Assembly (NCBI RefSeq): GCF_036864975.1
Contig: NZ_CP104311.1
Span: 1 to 64,000, forward strand
DNA from: Methylococcus capsulatus
GTDB taxonomy: Bacteria; Pseudomonadota; Gammaproteobacteria; Methylococcales; Methylococcaceae
DNA length: 64,000 bases
Direction: 5' to 3'
The translations under genes were made by a program, and so were the position numbers. Shown piece after piece: positions 52,987-61,640 of the stretch (positions are counted from its first letter, which is position 1; each line of letters opens with the position of its first letter). The notes beneath the pieces were generated by a model that saw nothing but the letters and a program-made list of their open reading frames with translations, was not told the DNA's origin and did no database searches.

Positions 52987-53601
52987 TCACCGGCGCTTGC
53001 CGGGAGCGCGCATCGGCCCCGGATAATACGGGTAGTAGAACGAATAGGGATAGTAGTAATACGGCCACCCCCAGCCATACCAGCCATACCAACCGTAGGA
53101 ATACGGGTAATAACCGGCCGGCTGGCGCTGGGGCCACAGGTACAGGTAGTCGCAGCCGATCACCAGGTAGTTGTAATCGGCTTCATCGAGCTTCTGGGAA
53201 CGTTCCCCAAGCACCTTCCCGGCCACCGTCAGTTCCCGGTCCTTTTCGTAAATCGTGGGATCGACGAAATAAGGACACTCCGCCAGAAACCTGCCGCCGG
53301 AGCTGTCGCTCTGCTCCGGCCGGTCGCTGCTATCGAGCGCTTTCTGGACGACCTCGATCTCCGAGGTTTTGCCGAGATGACGGGTCTGCACGATGTCACC
53401 GCCCAGGATCACCATGCGATCGCGGTACGCGGAGGCGTGCGACTTGAGCTCAGCGAAACTGCTCGGCTGTAAGGCTGCCTGGCGGCGCAGCGATTCGGGA
53501 ACCGGACTGGAGGCGCACCCAGACGCCAAGCCGACGAACAACGCCAACCCCAGCCCTGCTCCGGCATGGAATACCGGCTGACATTTGGGTTTTTTCATCA
53601 T
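52987..53601 (-). CDS. slp: Slp-family outer-membrane lipoprotein
   Basis: A 204-residue lipoprotein: MMKKPKCQPVFHAGAGLGL then lipobox VGLASGC, and a Slp-type beta domain (MVILGGDIVQTRHLGKTSEIEV, RFLAECPYFVDPTIYEKDRELTV, YNYLVIGCDYLYLW). The last 35 residues are unusually rich in Tyr, Trp, Pro and Gly (GWYGWYGWGWPYYYY). Slp proteins are induced by starvation or acid in E. coli. The Tyr/Trp tail may be surface exposed. Confidence 0.85.
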   Translation of the reverse strand: MMKKPKCQPVFHAGAGLGLALFVGLASGCASSPVPESLRRQAALQPSSFAELKSHASAYRDRMVILGGDIVQTRHLGKTSEIEVVQKALDSSDRPEQSDSSGGRFLAECPYFVDPTIYEKDRELTVAGKVLGERSQKLDEADYNYLVIGCDYLYLWPQRQPAGYYPYSYGWYGWYGWGWPYYYYPYSFYYPYYPGPMRAPGKRR

Positions 53602-53650
53602 TCCCGACCCCCTGGCCTGCCGCACAGGTCCGTGACGGCCTGCCGCCCGC

Positions 53651-54016
53651 CTATCTGGCGGCCTCAATCTTGACCGTCATGAAATAGATCGCATCCGCGA
53701 TGTTCTGCTCCGACAACCCGGCCTGTCCCATGGACGGCATGTGGAGAAAACCGTCACGGACATGGTCCTGCATGAGTGAAGGCCAGAGGATACCGCGCGA
53801 CTCCCATTCGTCGACGTCGTCCAGCATCGGCGCCCCTTCCTCCCCCGTATCGTGGCAGCGCGAGCAGTACATGCTGTAGGTATACATACCCTGGCGATAG
53901 TCCGGCTTGTAGTTCGCCAGGGACGGCGCTGCCGGCGGCGGAACGGCATCCTTGGCGCAGCCTGCGAGCAAAATCGGCAGGACGATGGGCGAAAATACGG
54001 AGGCGGCAGTCTTCAT
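53651..54016 (-). CDS. Cytochrome c5-type lipoprotein
   Basis: A 121-residue protein. The signal ends in lipobox ILLAGC, and the heme motif is CSRCH within YTYSMYCSRCHDTGEEGAP. The Met ligand is in GFLHMPSMG, and the end is NIADAIYFMTVKIEAAR. It is a membrane-tethered monoheme cytochrome of the c5/c555 type, similar in its core to the domain in the cytochrome at 50982-51803. It probably carries electrons in the periplasm. Confidence 0.88.
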   Translation of the reverse strand: MKTAASVFSPIVLPILLAGCAKDAVPPPAAPSLANYKPDYRQGMYTYSMYCSRCHDTGEEGAPMLDDVDEWESRGILWPSLMQDHVRDGFLHMPSMGQAGLSEQNIADAIYFMTVKIEAAR

Positions 54017-54128
54017 GGGTATTCCGGATATAAAGGTTCCTTCCAGTCCGAGTCTAGCCCACGCCCCCCGCCCCCACAAGACACCGAAAGAATCGTTCCG
54101 GTGGCGGATACGCGATAGAATCCACGGC

Positions 54129-54974
54129 ATGCAAGACCGCTCCCGATCATCCCGCACCATCCTTATCACCGGCTGCTCCTCCGGCATCGGCCTGTGCACC
54201 GCTCTGGGCCTCAAGGCACGCGGCTACCGCGTGTTCGCCAGTGCCCGCAAGACCGAAGACGTAGCCCTCCTGCGAGCGAAAGGGCTGGAAACCGTGCAGC
54301 TCGACCTGGCATGTTCCGCATCCATCCATGCAGCGTTCGAGGAAGTCCTGCAGTTGGCGGACGGCAAGCTGTACGCTCTGTTCAACAACGGCGCCTTCGG
54401 CCAGCCCGGTGCGGTGGAGGACCTCAGCCGGGAAGTATTGCGCGCCCAGTTCGAAACCAATGTTTTCGGCACCCATGAACTGACCCGCCTCGTCATCCCG
54501 GTCATGCGCTGCCAGGGCGAGGGACGTATCCTCCAGAACAGCTCAGTACTGGGCTTCGCTGCCATGCCCTGGCGCGGGGCTTACAACGCCAGCAAGTTCG
54601 CGCTGGAAGGGCTCACCGACACGCTGCGGATGGAACTGGCTGGCAGCGGCATCCATGTCTGCCTGATCGAGCCCGGACCGATCCTCAGCGAGTTCCGAGC
54701 CAACGCATACGATCTGTACAAGCGCAACATCGACGCCGAAGCCAGCGTGCACCGGGAACGCTACCGGGCCATGGAGGCAAGATTGGAAAAAAAGGGGCAA
54801 GCGACGCCTTTCACCGCAGGGCCGGAAGCGGTACTCAAGCGCGTGATCCATGCGCTCGAAAGCAGAAGGCCGAAAGCCCGCTATTACGTGACCTTTCCGA
54901 CCTATCTGTTCGCGGTATTGAAGCGCCTGCTTTCCACGCGCACCCTTGATGCGATCCTCCGACGGATCGACTAG
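54129..54974 (+). CDS. Short-chain dehydrogenase/reductase
   Basis: A 281-residue classical SDR: cofactor motif ITGCSSGIG near residue 13, NNGAFGQPG in place of NNAG, catalytic Ser in LQNSSVLGF and YNASK (Tyr-x3-Lys). A C-terminal extension (KRVIHALESRRPKARYYVTFPTYLFAVLKRLL) is typical of the larger SDRs related to retinol or 17-beta dehydrogenases. Substrate unknown. Start ATG at 54129; the longer open frame upstream crosses the neighbouring gene. Confidence 0.9.
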   Translation: MQDRSRSSRTILITGCSSGIGLCTALGLKARGYRVFASARKTEDVALLRAKGLETVQLDLACSASIHAAFEEVLQLADGKLYALFNNGAFGQPGAVEDLSREVLRAQFETNVFGTHELTRLVIPVMRCQGEGRILQNSSVLGFAAMPWRGAYNASKFALEGLTDTLRMELAGSGIHVCLIEPGPILSEFRANAYDLYKRNIDAEASVHRERYRAMEARLEKKGQATPFTAGPEAVLKRVIHALESRRPKARYYVTFPTYLFAVLKRLLSTRTLDAILRRID

Positions 54975-54982
54975 AAAATAAA

Positions 54983-55337
54983 GAGTCGGCCGATAAGCCG
55001 GGTTCTGTCGTGGACAGCCATTCATCTGGGACGTACGTCACCGTACGCCTCGAGCGACCTACCCGGGAGCCGTGCGGGCCGCACGTCTGGGCGAGAACCC
55101 AATGCCCCCCTATTTGGTCTTGCTCCGGGTGGGGTTTACCCTGCCGCTTGGCGTTACCGCCAGCGCGGTGCGCTCTTACCGCACCATTTCACCCTTACCC
55201 CGGACGCACCGGGGCGGTATATTTTCTGTGGCACTTTCCGTAGGCTCGCGCCCCCCAGGCGTTACCTGGCACCCTACCCTATGGAGCCCGGACTTTCCTC
55301 CATCCCCTTAAGGGGACAGCGACTGTCTGGCCGACTC
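54983..55337 (-). ncRNA. rnpB: RNase P RNA component
   Basis: On the minus strand the RNA begins GAGTCGGCCAGACAGTCGCT and contains the conserved GGAGGAAAGTCCGGGCTCC near the 5' end. It ends with ...GAACCCGGCTTATCGGCCGACTC, whose 3' end pairs with the 5' end. Length is about 355 bases, normal for type A bacterial RNase P RNA. It processes tRNA 5' leaders with RnpA. Confidence 0.96.
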
Positions 55338-55343
55338 TTTCAT

Positions 55344-55349
55344 ATTATA
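55344..55349 (-). promoter_or_regulatory. rnpB promoter -10 element
   Basis: TATAAT on the minus strand, 6-7 bases before the RNA 5' end. No strong -35 hexamer is visible at the expected distance. Confidence 0.6.
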
Positions 55350-55444
55350 ACGCCATGGGTGACTTCCCGCTCGCCGGCAAGGCCGAAGGGGGGCACACCG
55401 GGGATTCCATTCCCCGGGATCCGTGGTCTCGGGCAGGACCTGAG

Positions 55445-57514
55445 CTATTTGCAACTGGTCGTCGTCATCGAACCGAGAGTGACGCCGCCGACTGTGGCCT
55501 GCACCAACTGGAAGAACACGTCGGTATTGTCCATGGTGCCACCCATCAGCGATGCGCCACGACCACAGGCCGACAGCGGAATGTCGTTGCCGGTATGAGC
55601 CGCGACGGTATCCGGAATCTGTCCGGTGACCAGGAAATTGCCAGCGGTATCACGTACCATCGGGCTCCCCGGATAGGCATTCAGGGGAGCCACGGCGTTA
55701 CCCGGCTGCTGGCTGTCGCGCAAAGGCTGCGCATTGGTACGCCAGTCCTCGTAACGGTCGGCGTTGGCGGCATAGCCGATCAGCATTTTCTTGTCCGGAT
55801 CGGTGTCACTGGGATAGCCGTCGGTTCCGGAAATGGGATAGTGCGGAAAACCCGCTGCCTCGTAAGTACCGACCACGCCGTTGCGGACCTGGGCAGCTCC
55901 CTCACCCTTCGCGATCCGGGCTTGCAGTTCGTCGTCGGTCACGCGTGAGCCGCCGATGACCGCGACGCCAGCGCACTCATGGTCGGCGGTGACCAGAACC
56001 AGGGTGCCAGGATGGTTCCGGGCGTATTGCTTAGCCACGGCCACCGACTTGTCGAACTCGATCGTGTCGAGGATGAAGCGCTCGGTGTCCATGTTATGAG
56101 CCTGCTTGTCGATGGACGCACCTTCCACCATCAGCACGAAACCCCTCGGGCTGTTGGCGTCGAGCACTTGCAGCGCCTTTTCGGTCATTTCTTCCAGCAT
56201 CGGCTGGTCGGGGAAGCCGTAATCGTCCACGACGGTGGAAGTACCCCGGCGTTTGCCGAGCTTGTCCAGAGCCACGTTCATGTTGGACAGCGAGAACAGC
56301 CCCAGCAGCGGCTGATTCGCGCCCGCGGCACTGAGGCTCGCGCTGTCGTAGACATAGTTCCAACCGGCGGCCTGGAAATCGGCAATCAGATCGCGGCCTG
56401 GATCCAGGGCCCCAGGCGCTGCGCCCCAGCCGGCGACGATATCGGCGGGCAGCACGTAATCGCTGCCGTTGCTGCGGGTGGAACCGTTGAAGCTCGCCAC
56501 ACTGCCTGCGTCACCACAACCGGGCGCCCCGCCGTTGCAGGTGGTCGGATTGGGCAGGAACCATTTGCGACCTCCCCCCATCAGCACGGTCAGGCCGGTG
56601 TTCGCCCGGTCGTCGAAGAACTGGTCGACGATGCCGGTTCCAGCCCCTCGGTTCTGGGTATGGACCGCCATGGATGCCGGCGTGGCATCGAATACGTCCG
56701 CCGTGGTGACGATGCCCAGTTTCTTGCCTTGGCTGCGAGCCAGGAACTCGGACAGGTATTCCACCCGTGGGTTGTCGAAATTCGCCGTGGTATCGTCCGG
56801 GAAGACACCTTCCTGATTGTTGTTGGCCTTGTTGCCGGTCACGTAGTTCTGCATGCCGGGGGCCGAGTCGGTCACGATGGAATTGAGGGATGGCGTCATG
56901 ATGCTGGCGGTGACCGGAAAGGTGTCCATCGCCAACTTGCCTTTGACCTTACCTTGCGCCACACCGTATTGCATGATACGGGCCGCGGTGCGATGGCCCG
57001 AACCCATGCCGTCGCCAAGCATGATGATGACGTTCTTGACCTTCATGCCACCCCACGTGAGGGGGACGATTTCGAAGTTCCCGGTGGCGGTCACCGTCTG
57101 GTTATCGCTCTGAGTGGCGGTCACCGTCAGCGTGCGGATACCGGCCCTGGAATTCGAATAGCCACGCACCGACGCGGCCACGGCATTCGGGCTCACATCG
57201 GTGATGGCGGTCGCTGGAACCATGCTGGTCTTGCCTCCCGTCGTAGGCGTCACGGTGGCCACGATGTTGCCATCGACCTTGAACACGACCGAAGTGATAG
57301 TCTGGCCGGCATCGGGACGGACGGTGGCCTGCAAGTCGAACTTCTGCCCGACGACGAAGCGGGAAACGATCGGATTGGCACTACCCGTCCTGAACAATTC
57401 ACTGGGCGGCGTGAGACGCGATATGGCGGGAGCCGCTTCGACGCCCGCGGAAATCGCCGAGGCTGCCGCAAGAGCGGTCAGCGACATACGGTTCAAGAAC
57501 TTATCATCTCTCAT
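55445..57514 (-). CDS. phoA: Alkaline phosphatase (PhoA-type)
   Basis: A 689-residue exported enzyme: signal peptide (FLNRMSLTALAAASAISAGV), an Ig-like N-terminal region (residues about 40-155), then the catalytic domain. The metal site starts at VIIMLGDGMGSGHR, the nucleophile Ser is in IVTDSAPGMQNYVTG, then FVLMVEGASIDKQAHNMD, and VLVTADHECAG. It cleaves phosphomonoesters to supply phosphate. An N-terminal Ig-like domain of this size is not usual for E. coli PhoA but is seen in longer bacterial forms. Upstream extension of the frame lacks homology. Confidence 0.9.
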   Translation of the reverse strand: MRDDKFLNRMSLTALAAASAISAGVEAAPAISRLTPPSELFRTGSANPIVSRFVVGQKFDLQATVRPDAGQTITSVVFKVDGNIVATVTPTTGGKTSMVPATAITDVSPNAVAASVRGYSNSRAGIRTLTVTATQSDNQTVTATGNFEIVPLTWGGMKVKNVIIMLGDGMGSGHRTAARIMQYGVAQGKVKGKLAMDTFPVTASIMTPSLNSIVTDSAPGMQNYVTGNKANNNQEGVFPDDTTANFDNPRVEYLSEFLARSQGKKLGIVTTADVFDATPASMAVHTQNRGAGTGIVDQFFDDRANTGLTVLMGGGRKWFLPNPTTCNGGAPGCGDAGSVASFNGSTRSNGSDYVLPADIVAGWGAAPGALDPGRDLIADFQAAGWNYVYDSASLSAAGANQPLLGLFSLSNMNVALDKLGKRRGTSTVVDDYGFPDQPMLEEMTEKALQVLDANSPRGFVLMVEGASIDKQAHNMDTERFILDTIEFDKSVAVAKQYARNHPGTLVLVTADHECAGVAVIGGSRVTDDELQARIAKGEGAAQVRNGVVGTYEAAGFPHYPISGTDGYPSDTDPDKKMLIGYAANADRYEDWRTNAQPLRDSQQPGNAVAPLNAYPGSPMVRDTAGNFLVTGQIPDTVAAHTGNDIPLSACGRGASLMGGTMDNTDVFFQLVQATVGGVTLGSMTTTSCK

Positions 57515-57622
57515 CGGGAAACTCCGGTAGTCAGGAAAAGTTTTTTTCAACGTCACGACTGCACACACGCCGGGGGCCGAGTCCATTCCAACCCCACCGA
57601 ATTCAAGCCCGGCACGCTCCCT

Positions 57623-58204
57623 TCAGTGATGACGGCCATGTTCCACGGCCCCCGGTTCCACAAATACCGGCGCAGTGCCATCGGGCGCCTCGATTGGATC
57701 GATACTGTCTAGATTCAGGCGCGCATAGGAAACGCGCCCGTTCGGCTCCTCGCGGACACCCAATTCCAGAGTCCCGGTCAGCGTCCAAGAGCCGGGACGA
57801 TACGTCAGTATTTTTTTCGCGTTTTCACCGGAGACATGCGCGAACAATGTGGCCGGGGGCAGATAATCGGCCGGACCGTCCGCCAACTCGGCCAGGGTGA
57901 CGGGGACGGGCGTCAGCATGAAAAGTCCCGGAAAAGGTTCTTCCTCCTGGACGAGATAGCCGTGAACGCGAACCCGCTTGCCCGCAAGGCTGCGGAGCTT
58001 GTCCGTAGGCTCGAGTCCCCGTGGTCCTACAGGCAGCTTGAAAAATTCCGACAGCCGCAGCTCGGCCGCCGGCTTGGTCTGCCGAAGGGACGCCGCAGGG
58101 CGCGACGCCTCGCCCGCAGGCTGGCTCGCACATCCAGCCAGCCAGGCCAGAAACGACAGGACGCCATATCGCGCCACCCTGGGCCAGTTTTCGAAATGCT
58201 TCAT
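57623..58204 (-). CDS. Hypothetical lipoprotein with an OB-like domain
   Basis: A 193-residue protein: signal with lipobox FLAWLAGC, then a domain with GKRVRVHGYLVQEEEPFPGLFMLTP, SWTLTGTLELGVREEPNGRVSYAR and a His-containing tail (VEHGRHH). The middle part resembles DUF3299-like beta-barrel proteins. It lies 108 bases after phoA in the same direction of transcription order (upstream of phoA on the minus strand). Family uncertain. Confidence 0.65.
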   Translation of the reverse strand: MKHFENWPRVARYGVLSFLAWLAGCASQPAGEASRPAASLRQTKPAAELRLSEFFKLPVGPRGLEPTDKLRSLAGKRVRVHGYLVQEEEPFPGLFMLTPVPVTLAELADGPADYLPPATLFAHVSGENAKKILTYRPGSWTLTGTLELGVREEPNGRVSYARLNLDSIDPIEAPDGTAPVFVEPGAVEHGRHH

Positions 58205-58613
58205 GCTCCACCGGATTGGGAAATTCAGACACGGATGCCGACACGCGCATTGACCGGGCATCTCTCCAGCGTTGAAAGCCTAAGGACTGAAAGTTATGCT
58301 CACATGACATTCCCATGATGATTCAGTATCGGTTTTCCGAACGATGGCGACGTTCGCGACCTGCGCTTGCCGAAGGGGTCCGGCCGGCGAAATGCCCGCC
58401 CGATGAAACGCATCCTGCTTAATCGGCTTCGGTCGCCGCAGCCTGCCTTCCTGCCGGTCTATTCGCGGTCCTGATGGGACGGACCCAGTTGTCGTGGCGA
58501 GCGGGGCTCGGGGCATGCCAATTGCCAACGGCAGTGCCCCCCTCTGTCAGGATAGTTGTCGCATGAGGTAGATTGATCTCTTAAAGGGTTGAGGGGACGG
58601 AAGAGAGCGAGAG
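58205..58613. other. Intergenic stretch; the right part belongs to the IS3-family remnant
   Basis: No gene is supported. The sequence from about 58545 (TGTCAGGATAGTTG) onward is probably the left end of the IS3-family element that follows; the rest shows nothing I can assign. Confidence 0.45.
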
Positions 58614-58950
58614 ATGAGGTATTCGCCGGAGCGGAAAGAAATGGTTTTGAATAAGAAGATGTTGCCGCCGCATAACCGAGCGTTATCGGAGTTGGCCCGA
58701 GAGGAAGGGATTTCGGAAGCGACGCAGTACCACTGGCGGAAGGAAGCCCGTGCCCAGGGGCGTTTGTTGCCGGCTGGAGATCAGACGCCGGAGGGCTGGA
58801 CGTCGCGAGACAAGTTCGCGGCGGTGCTGGCGATGGCGGCGCTCAGTGAAGCGGAAGTGGGGGAGTATTGCCGTAGGCGAGGCTTGCATCCCGAGCAGAT
58901 TCGAGCCTGGCGGGCAGCCTGTGAGCAGGCCAATGACTTGTTCGCACCTG
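58614..58950 (+). pseudogene. IS3-family transposase orfA, 3' end disrupted
   Basis: MRYSPERKEMVLNKKMLPPH, then helix-turn-helix ALSELAREEGISEATQYHWR and a second domain with AALSEAEVGEYCRRRGLHPE. This is an orfA-type DNA-binding protein of IS3-group elements. The frame runs on to 59072 through unrelated DNA past the deletion. Confidence 0.75.
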
Positions 58951-58960
58951 CACGTATCGG

Positions 58961-59185
58961 CCGGAGTATCCGCACGCAGGCTTCGAGAGCCTCACGGCGG
59001 CCCGTGACTGGGCCCTGGCGTTGGTGCGCTGGTACAACCACGAACACCGCCACAGCGGCATTCGTTACGTGACTCCGGCGAAGCGCCACCCCGGCGATGA
59101 CAGAACGATCCTGGCCGCCCGACATCGGATCTATCAGGCTGCCAAAGACCGCCACCCGGCGCGTTGGACGGGTGCTACCCACAAC
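58961..59185 (+). pseudogene. IS3-family transposase orfB, C-terminal fragment
   Basis: Residues SLTAARDWALALVRWYNHEH, then RHSGIRYVTPAKRHPGDD, ILAARHRIYQAAKDRHPARW are typical of the last third of IS3 orfB. The frame is offset +2 relative to orfA. It has no start and merges at its end into prophage-like sequence. Confidence 0.8.
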
Positions 59186-59189
59186 TCGT

Positions 59190-59409
59190 ATAACGCCTCC
59201 AGGCCCTGGTCCGCTTCGGCGAGCGGGGCGCCGTAGTACACCAGCACGTTCATCGAGCGCCATGGCGCGCCCGGGTCGAGCGACGACGGCAGCAGCCGGA
59301 TGATGGGGTAATCGTCCGGGGATAGGCCGGTTTCGATGCCGATCCTGCAGGTTTTGACGTCCGGCAGCTGCACCAAGGTGTCGCGGATGGAGACCAGCGT
59401 ATTCCACAC
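59190..59409 (-). pseudogene. Prophage-like gene truncated by the IS remnant
   Basis: Starts with GTG at 59409: MWNTLVSIRDTLVQLPDVKT, CRIGIETGLSPDDYPIIRLLP, MNVLVYYGAPLAEADQGLEALYELW. The style is that of a small structural or assembly gene in Mu-like prophages. The 3' end is replaced by IS3-derived sequence at about 59180-59190, giving an artificial tail. It lies 4 bases after the gene at 59414. Confidence 0.6.
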
Positions 59410-59413
59410 AGCT

Positions 59414-59644
59414 TCAGGCCCGCTCTATGGGGATGGACATGAACGTCACCCGCGTCCCGTCCTGGCGCTTGGCATTGTGCAGCACGAATTCGAACTCCTT
59501 CCGGTACTGGCCCAACTTGATCTCGAAAGCGTCGTCCCGCTGCCCGCCCTGCTCCAGGCAGGCCAGGATGTAGACCCGCAGCACCGTCAGCTTGTCGCGC
59601 AAGAAGGTCGAATGTTCCCCCTGCCAGCCGGCCAGAAAAATCAT
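59414..59644 (-). CDS. Small prophage-like protein
   Basis: A 76-residue protein beginning MIFLAGWQGEHSTFLRDKLT, with GAGGGGG 7 bases before the ATG at 59644. It is a compact alpha/beta protein (DAFEIKLGQYRKEFEFVLHN, RVTFMSIPIERA). Together with the truncated gene downstream it looks like a surviving piece of a prophage morphogenesis region. Family not recognised. Confidence 0.55.
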   Translation of the reverse strand: MIFLAGWQGEHSTFLRDKLTVLRVYILACLEQGGQRDDAFEIKLGQYRKEFEFVLHNAKRQDGTRVTFMSIPIERA

Positions 59645-59787
59645 CGTGACCCCCTCACTCATCCCCCGTCTGCCACGGGGACGACGCCCCCCAAGGCCGC
59701 CCGGGCGACAAGTGCCCCAACTACCAAAGTTAAGACGGCTGGAAACAGCCGAGGCTTGACCATGCGCAGACACGGTTTCCCCTCGCG

Positions 59788-59877
59788 GTCAGCCACAAGG
59801 ACAATCCTTTGGAGGACGAGCCGGCACTGATGCTCAACACGCGCGAGACCAAAGGCTATTATGTCAACGTGGGGTAG
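59788..59877 (+). pseudogene. Possible orphan C-terminal gene fragment
   Basis: A plus-strand frame reads DNPLEDEPALMLNTRETKGY and ends YVNVG followed by TAG at about 59876. No start codon or upstream homology can be seen and the DNA upstream belongs to other things. It may be the 3' scrap of a gene destroyed when the prophage or IS arrived. Weak. Confidence 0.25.
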
Positions 59878-59928
59878 CGCTGGGATTTCTGATTCCGCCG
59901 CGCCCATTCACCCGGACAACTGCCATCG

Positions 59929-61287
59929 ATGAACAGCAGGACAATGAAGACCGCATTCGCAGAGAATTCCACTACCTTGGGCCAAGTCAGGAAGGATACC
60001 GGTTTTTTCGGCCGGCTCCTCGCCGACAAGAGGATTCTCACCTTGTTCACAGCCATCGTCCTGTTCGGCTTTTTCACGAAAATCTCCCGCCTCGACTATC
60101 CGCGGGACTTTTATTTCGACGAGGTCTATCACGGCTTCACCGCTACCATCGTCCTGCATGGCGACCGGGATGCCTACGACCCCTGGGCAAAGCCGCCGCC
60201 GGGCAAGGCGTATGAATGGACGCACCCGCCCTTGTCCAAATTGATCATGGCCGGAATGATGGCGGTTTTCGGAGAGAACGCTTTCGGCTGGCGTATCGGC
60301 TCCGTCCTTTTCGGCACCCTCGCCACCATCGCCGCCGCCGCGCTGGCTTTCGAGCTGTTCGGCTCACTTCCCATAGCGGTCCTGACCGCCGCACTGATGA
60401 GCCTCGACGGCCTGCTCCTCAGCCAGTCCCGCATCGCCATGAACGACATCTACTTCATCTTTTTCATGCTGACGGCCTTGCTTGGCTACGTCCGCTGGAA
60501 AGGCAACGAGATCTCGGTCCGCTGGCTGTATTTCGCTGGAGCGGCACTGGGTCTTGCGCTCGCGACCAAATGGACCACGCTCTACGTGTTTCTTGTCCTG
60601 GCTGTGGATCTGAGTGTCGCGGCGATCCGTAACCGGTGCCTGCCGCCTTTGACGGCGTGCCTCAACCTATCCATCGCGCTGGGTCTTTTGCCGGTCGCGA
60701 TTTATCTGGCGTCCTATCTGCAGTATTTCGCTTTGGGCTACGGCTGGCCGGAATTCATCGAACTGTTCCGCCAGATGTGGTTCTACCATACCGGACTGAA
60801 AGCCACCCATGCCGCTCATTCGCAGCCCTGGCAGTGGGTTCTCAATCTGCGTCCGGTATGGATGTATGTTGATTATTCTGTGCCTGGAAAAATAGCCAAT
60901 ATTTACAACCTGGGAAACTCGGTGATTTTTTATGGCGGGCTTTATGCCGTTGCCGCATCGATCTTCAAGATGGAATGGCGGCGGAACTGGCCCGTCGCAT
61001 TTATTATGCTGCTCTATTTCATGCTCTGGCTGCCATGGACCATTTCACCCAGGATCATGTTTTTCTACCACTATGCGCCGGCGGTCCCGATACTGTGCAT
61101 CATTCTCGCCCGCTGGCTCTGCAGCAATCTAGCCTCCCCGGAAAAAACCGACAGAATGACGGCTAAAGCCGTCCTGGCTGGGGCATTTCTGTGGTTTGTC
61201 GTCTTCTATCCAGACAATACTGCCATACATGTTCCGCTGGGTTTTGCCGACAGCATATATTTTTTGATCCCGGGTTGGAAAAACTAA
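59929..61287 (+). CDS. Glycosyltransferase family 39 (PMT-like) membrane protein
   Basis: A 452-residue polytopic protein. The first loop contains the catalytic acidic pair, RLDYPRDFYFDEVYHGF (Asp-Glu), followed by EWTHPPLSKLIMAGMMAVFG, the PMT-family signature. About 10-11 membrane segments follow. ATG at 59944 is an alternative start. PMT-type enzymes use polyprenyl-phosphate sugars as donors. Such a donor would be produced by a GtrB-type enzyme, and the broken gtrB and gtrA are next to it (convergent). Confidence 0.88.
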   Translation: MNSRTMKTAFAENSTTLGQVRKDTGFFGRLLADKRILTLFTAIVLFGFFTKISRLDYPRDFYFDEVYHGFTATIVLHGDRDAYDPWAKPPPGKAYEWTHPPLSKLIMAGMMAVFGENAFGWRIGSVLFGTLATIAAAALAFELFGSLPIAVLTAALMSLDGLLLSQSRIAMNDIYFIFFMLTALLGYVRWKGNEISVRWLYFAGAALGLALATKWTTLYVFLVLAVDLSVAAIRNRCLPPLTACLNLSIALGLLPVAIYLASYLQYFALGYGWPEFIELFRQMWFYHTGLKATHAAHSQPWQWVLNLRPVWMYVDYSVPGKIANIYNLGNSVIFYGGLYAVAASIFKMEWRRNWPVAFIMLLYFMLWLPWTISPRIMFFYHYAPAVPILCIILARWLCSNLASPEKTDRMTAKAVLAGAFLWFVVFYPDNTAIHVPLGFADSIYFLIPGWKN

Positions 61288-61569
61288 ACGGACAGGGTCA
61301 GACGTCCGGTTCCTGGTTATCCCGCGCGATGACATCCTGGATGAAATAGCGAGGCCGGCGTTTGGTTTCCAGGTAGATCTTGCCAAGGTATTCGCCAATG
61401 ACCCCCAGGCTCAGCAATTGAATGCCGCCGAGCAGACTCATCGGCAGCAGGATCGACGACCACCCGGGAACGGCTTCGCCGGCCACGAACCGTACCCACA
61501 GCACCCAGCAAACCACCAGGAAACTGACGGCGGAAATGACAAAGCCGAGAAAGGTGATGACGCGCAGCG

Positions 61570-61606
61570 GGATTACCGAAAACGAAGTGACACCCTGAAG
61601 AGCAAG
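61570..61606 (-). repeat. 37-bp duplication, downstream copy (host gene sequence)
   Basis: Identical to 61641-61677 over exactly 37 bases; bases on both sides differ. On the coding (minus) strand it starts CTTGCTCTTC and has TTCGTTTT at positions 21-28, exactly the register seen in the duplication at 8732. Confidence 0.98.
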
Positions 61607-61640
61607 TCACTTGGTCCGGGGCATCGAGGATGCGATCCAC
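61607..61640 (-). other. 34-bp unique insert (spacer-like)
   Basis: A 34-base segment (on the coding strand starts GTGGATCGCATCC, ends GACCAAGTGA) between the two repeat copies. It is GC-rich and unlike the 36-base insert in the phosphatase gene. No other copy was noticed in the window. Confidence 0.85.

Larger units (their letters stand above)
58545..59190 (+). mobile_element. IS3-family element with internal deletion and lost right end
   Basis: The left end probably starts at TGTCAGGATAG (58545). An orfA-like frame starts at 58614 and is intact for about 108 codons. From about 58961, in a different frame, the C-terminus of an IS3 orfB transposase follows (WYNHEHRHSGIRYVTPAKRHPGDD, RHPARWTG). 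Most of orfB, including two of the DDE residues, is missing. The right end is fused to phage-like DNA near 59180. Non-functional. Confidence 0.8.

Noticed and set aside
55979-57712. 577-codon plus-strand ORF opposite phoA
   Set aside because: phoA contains the complete metal and nucleophile motifs; the opposite ORF is a shadow.
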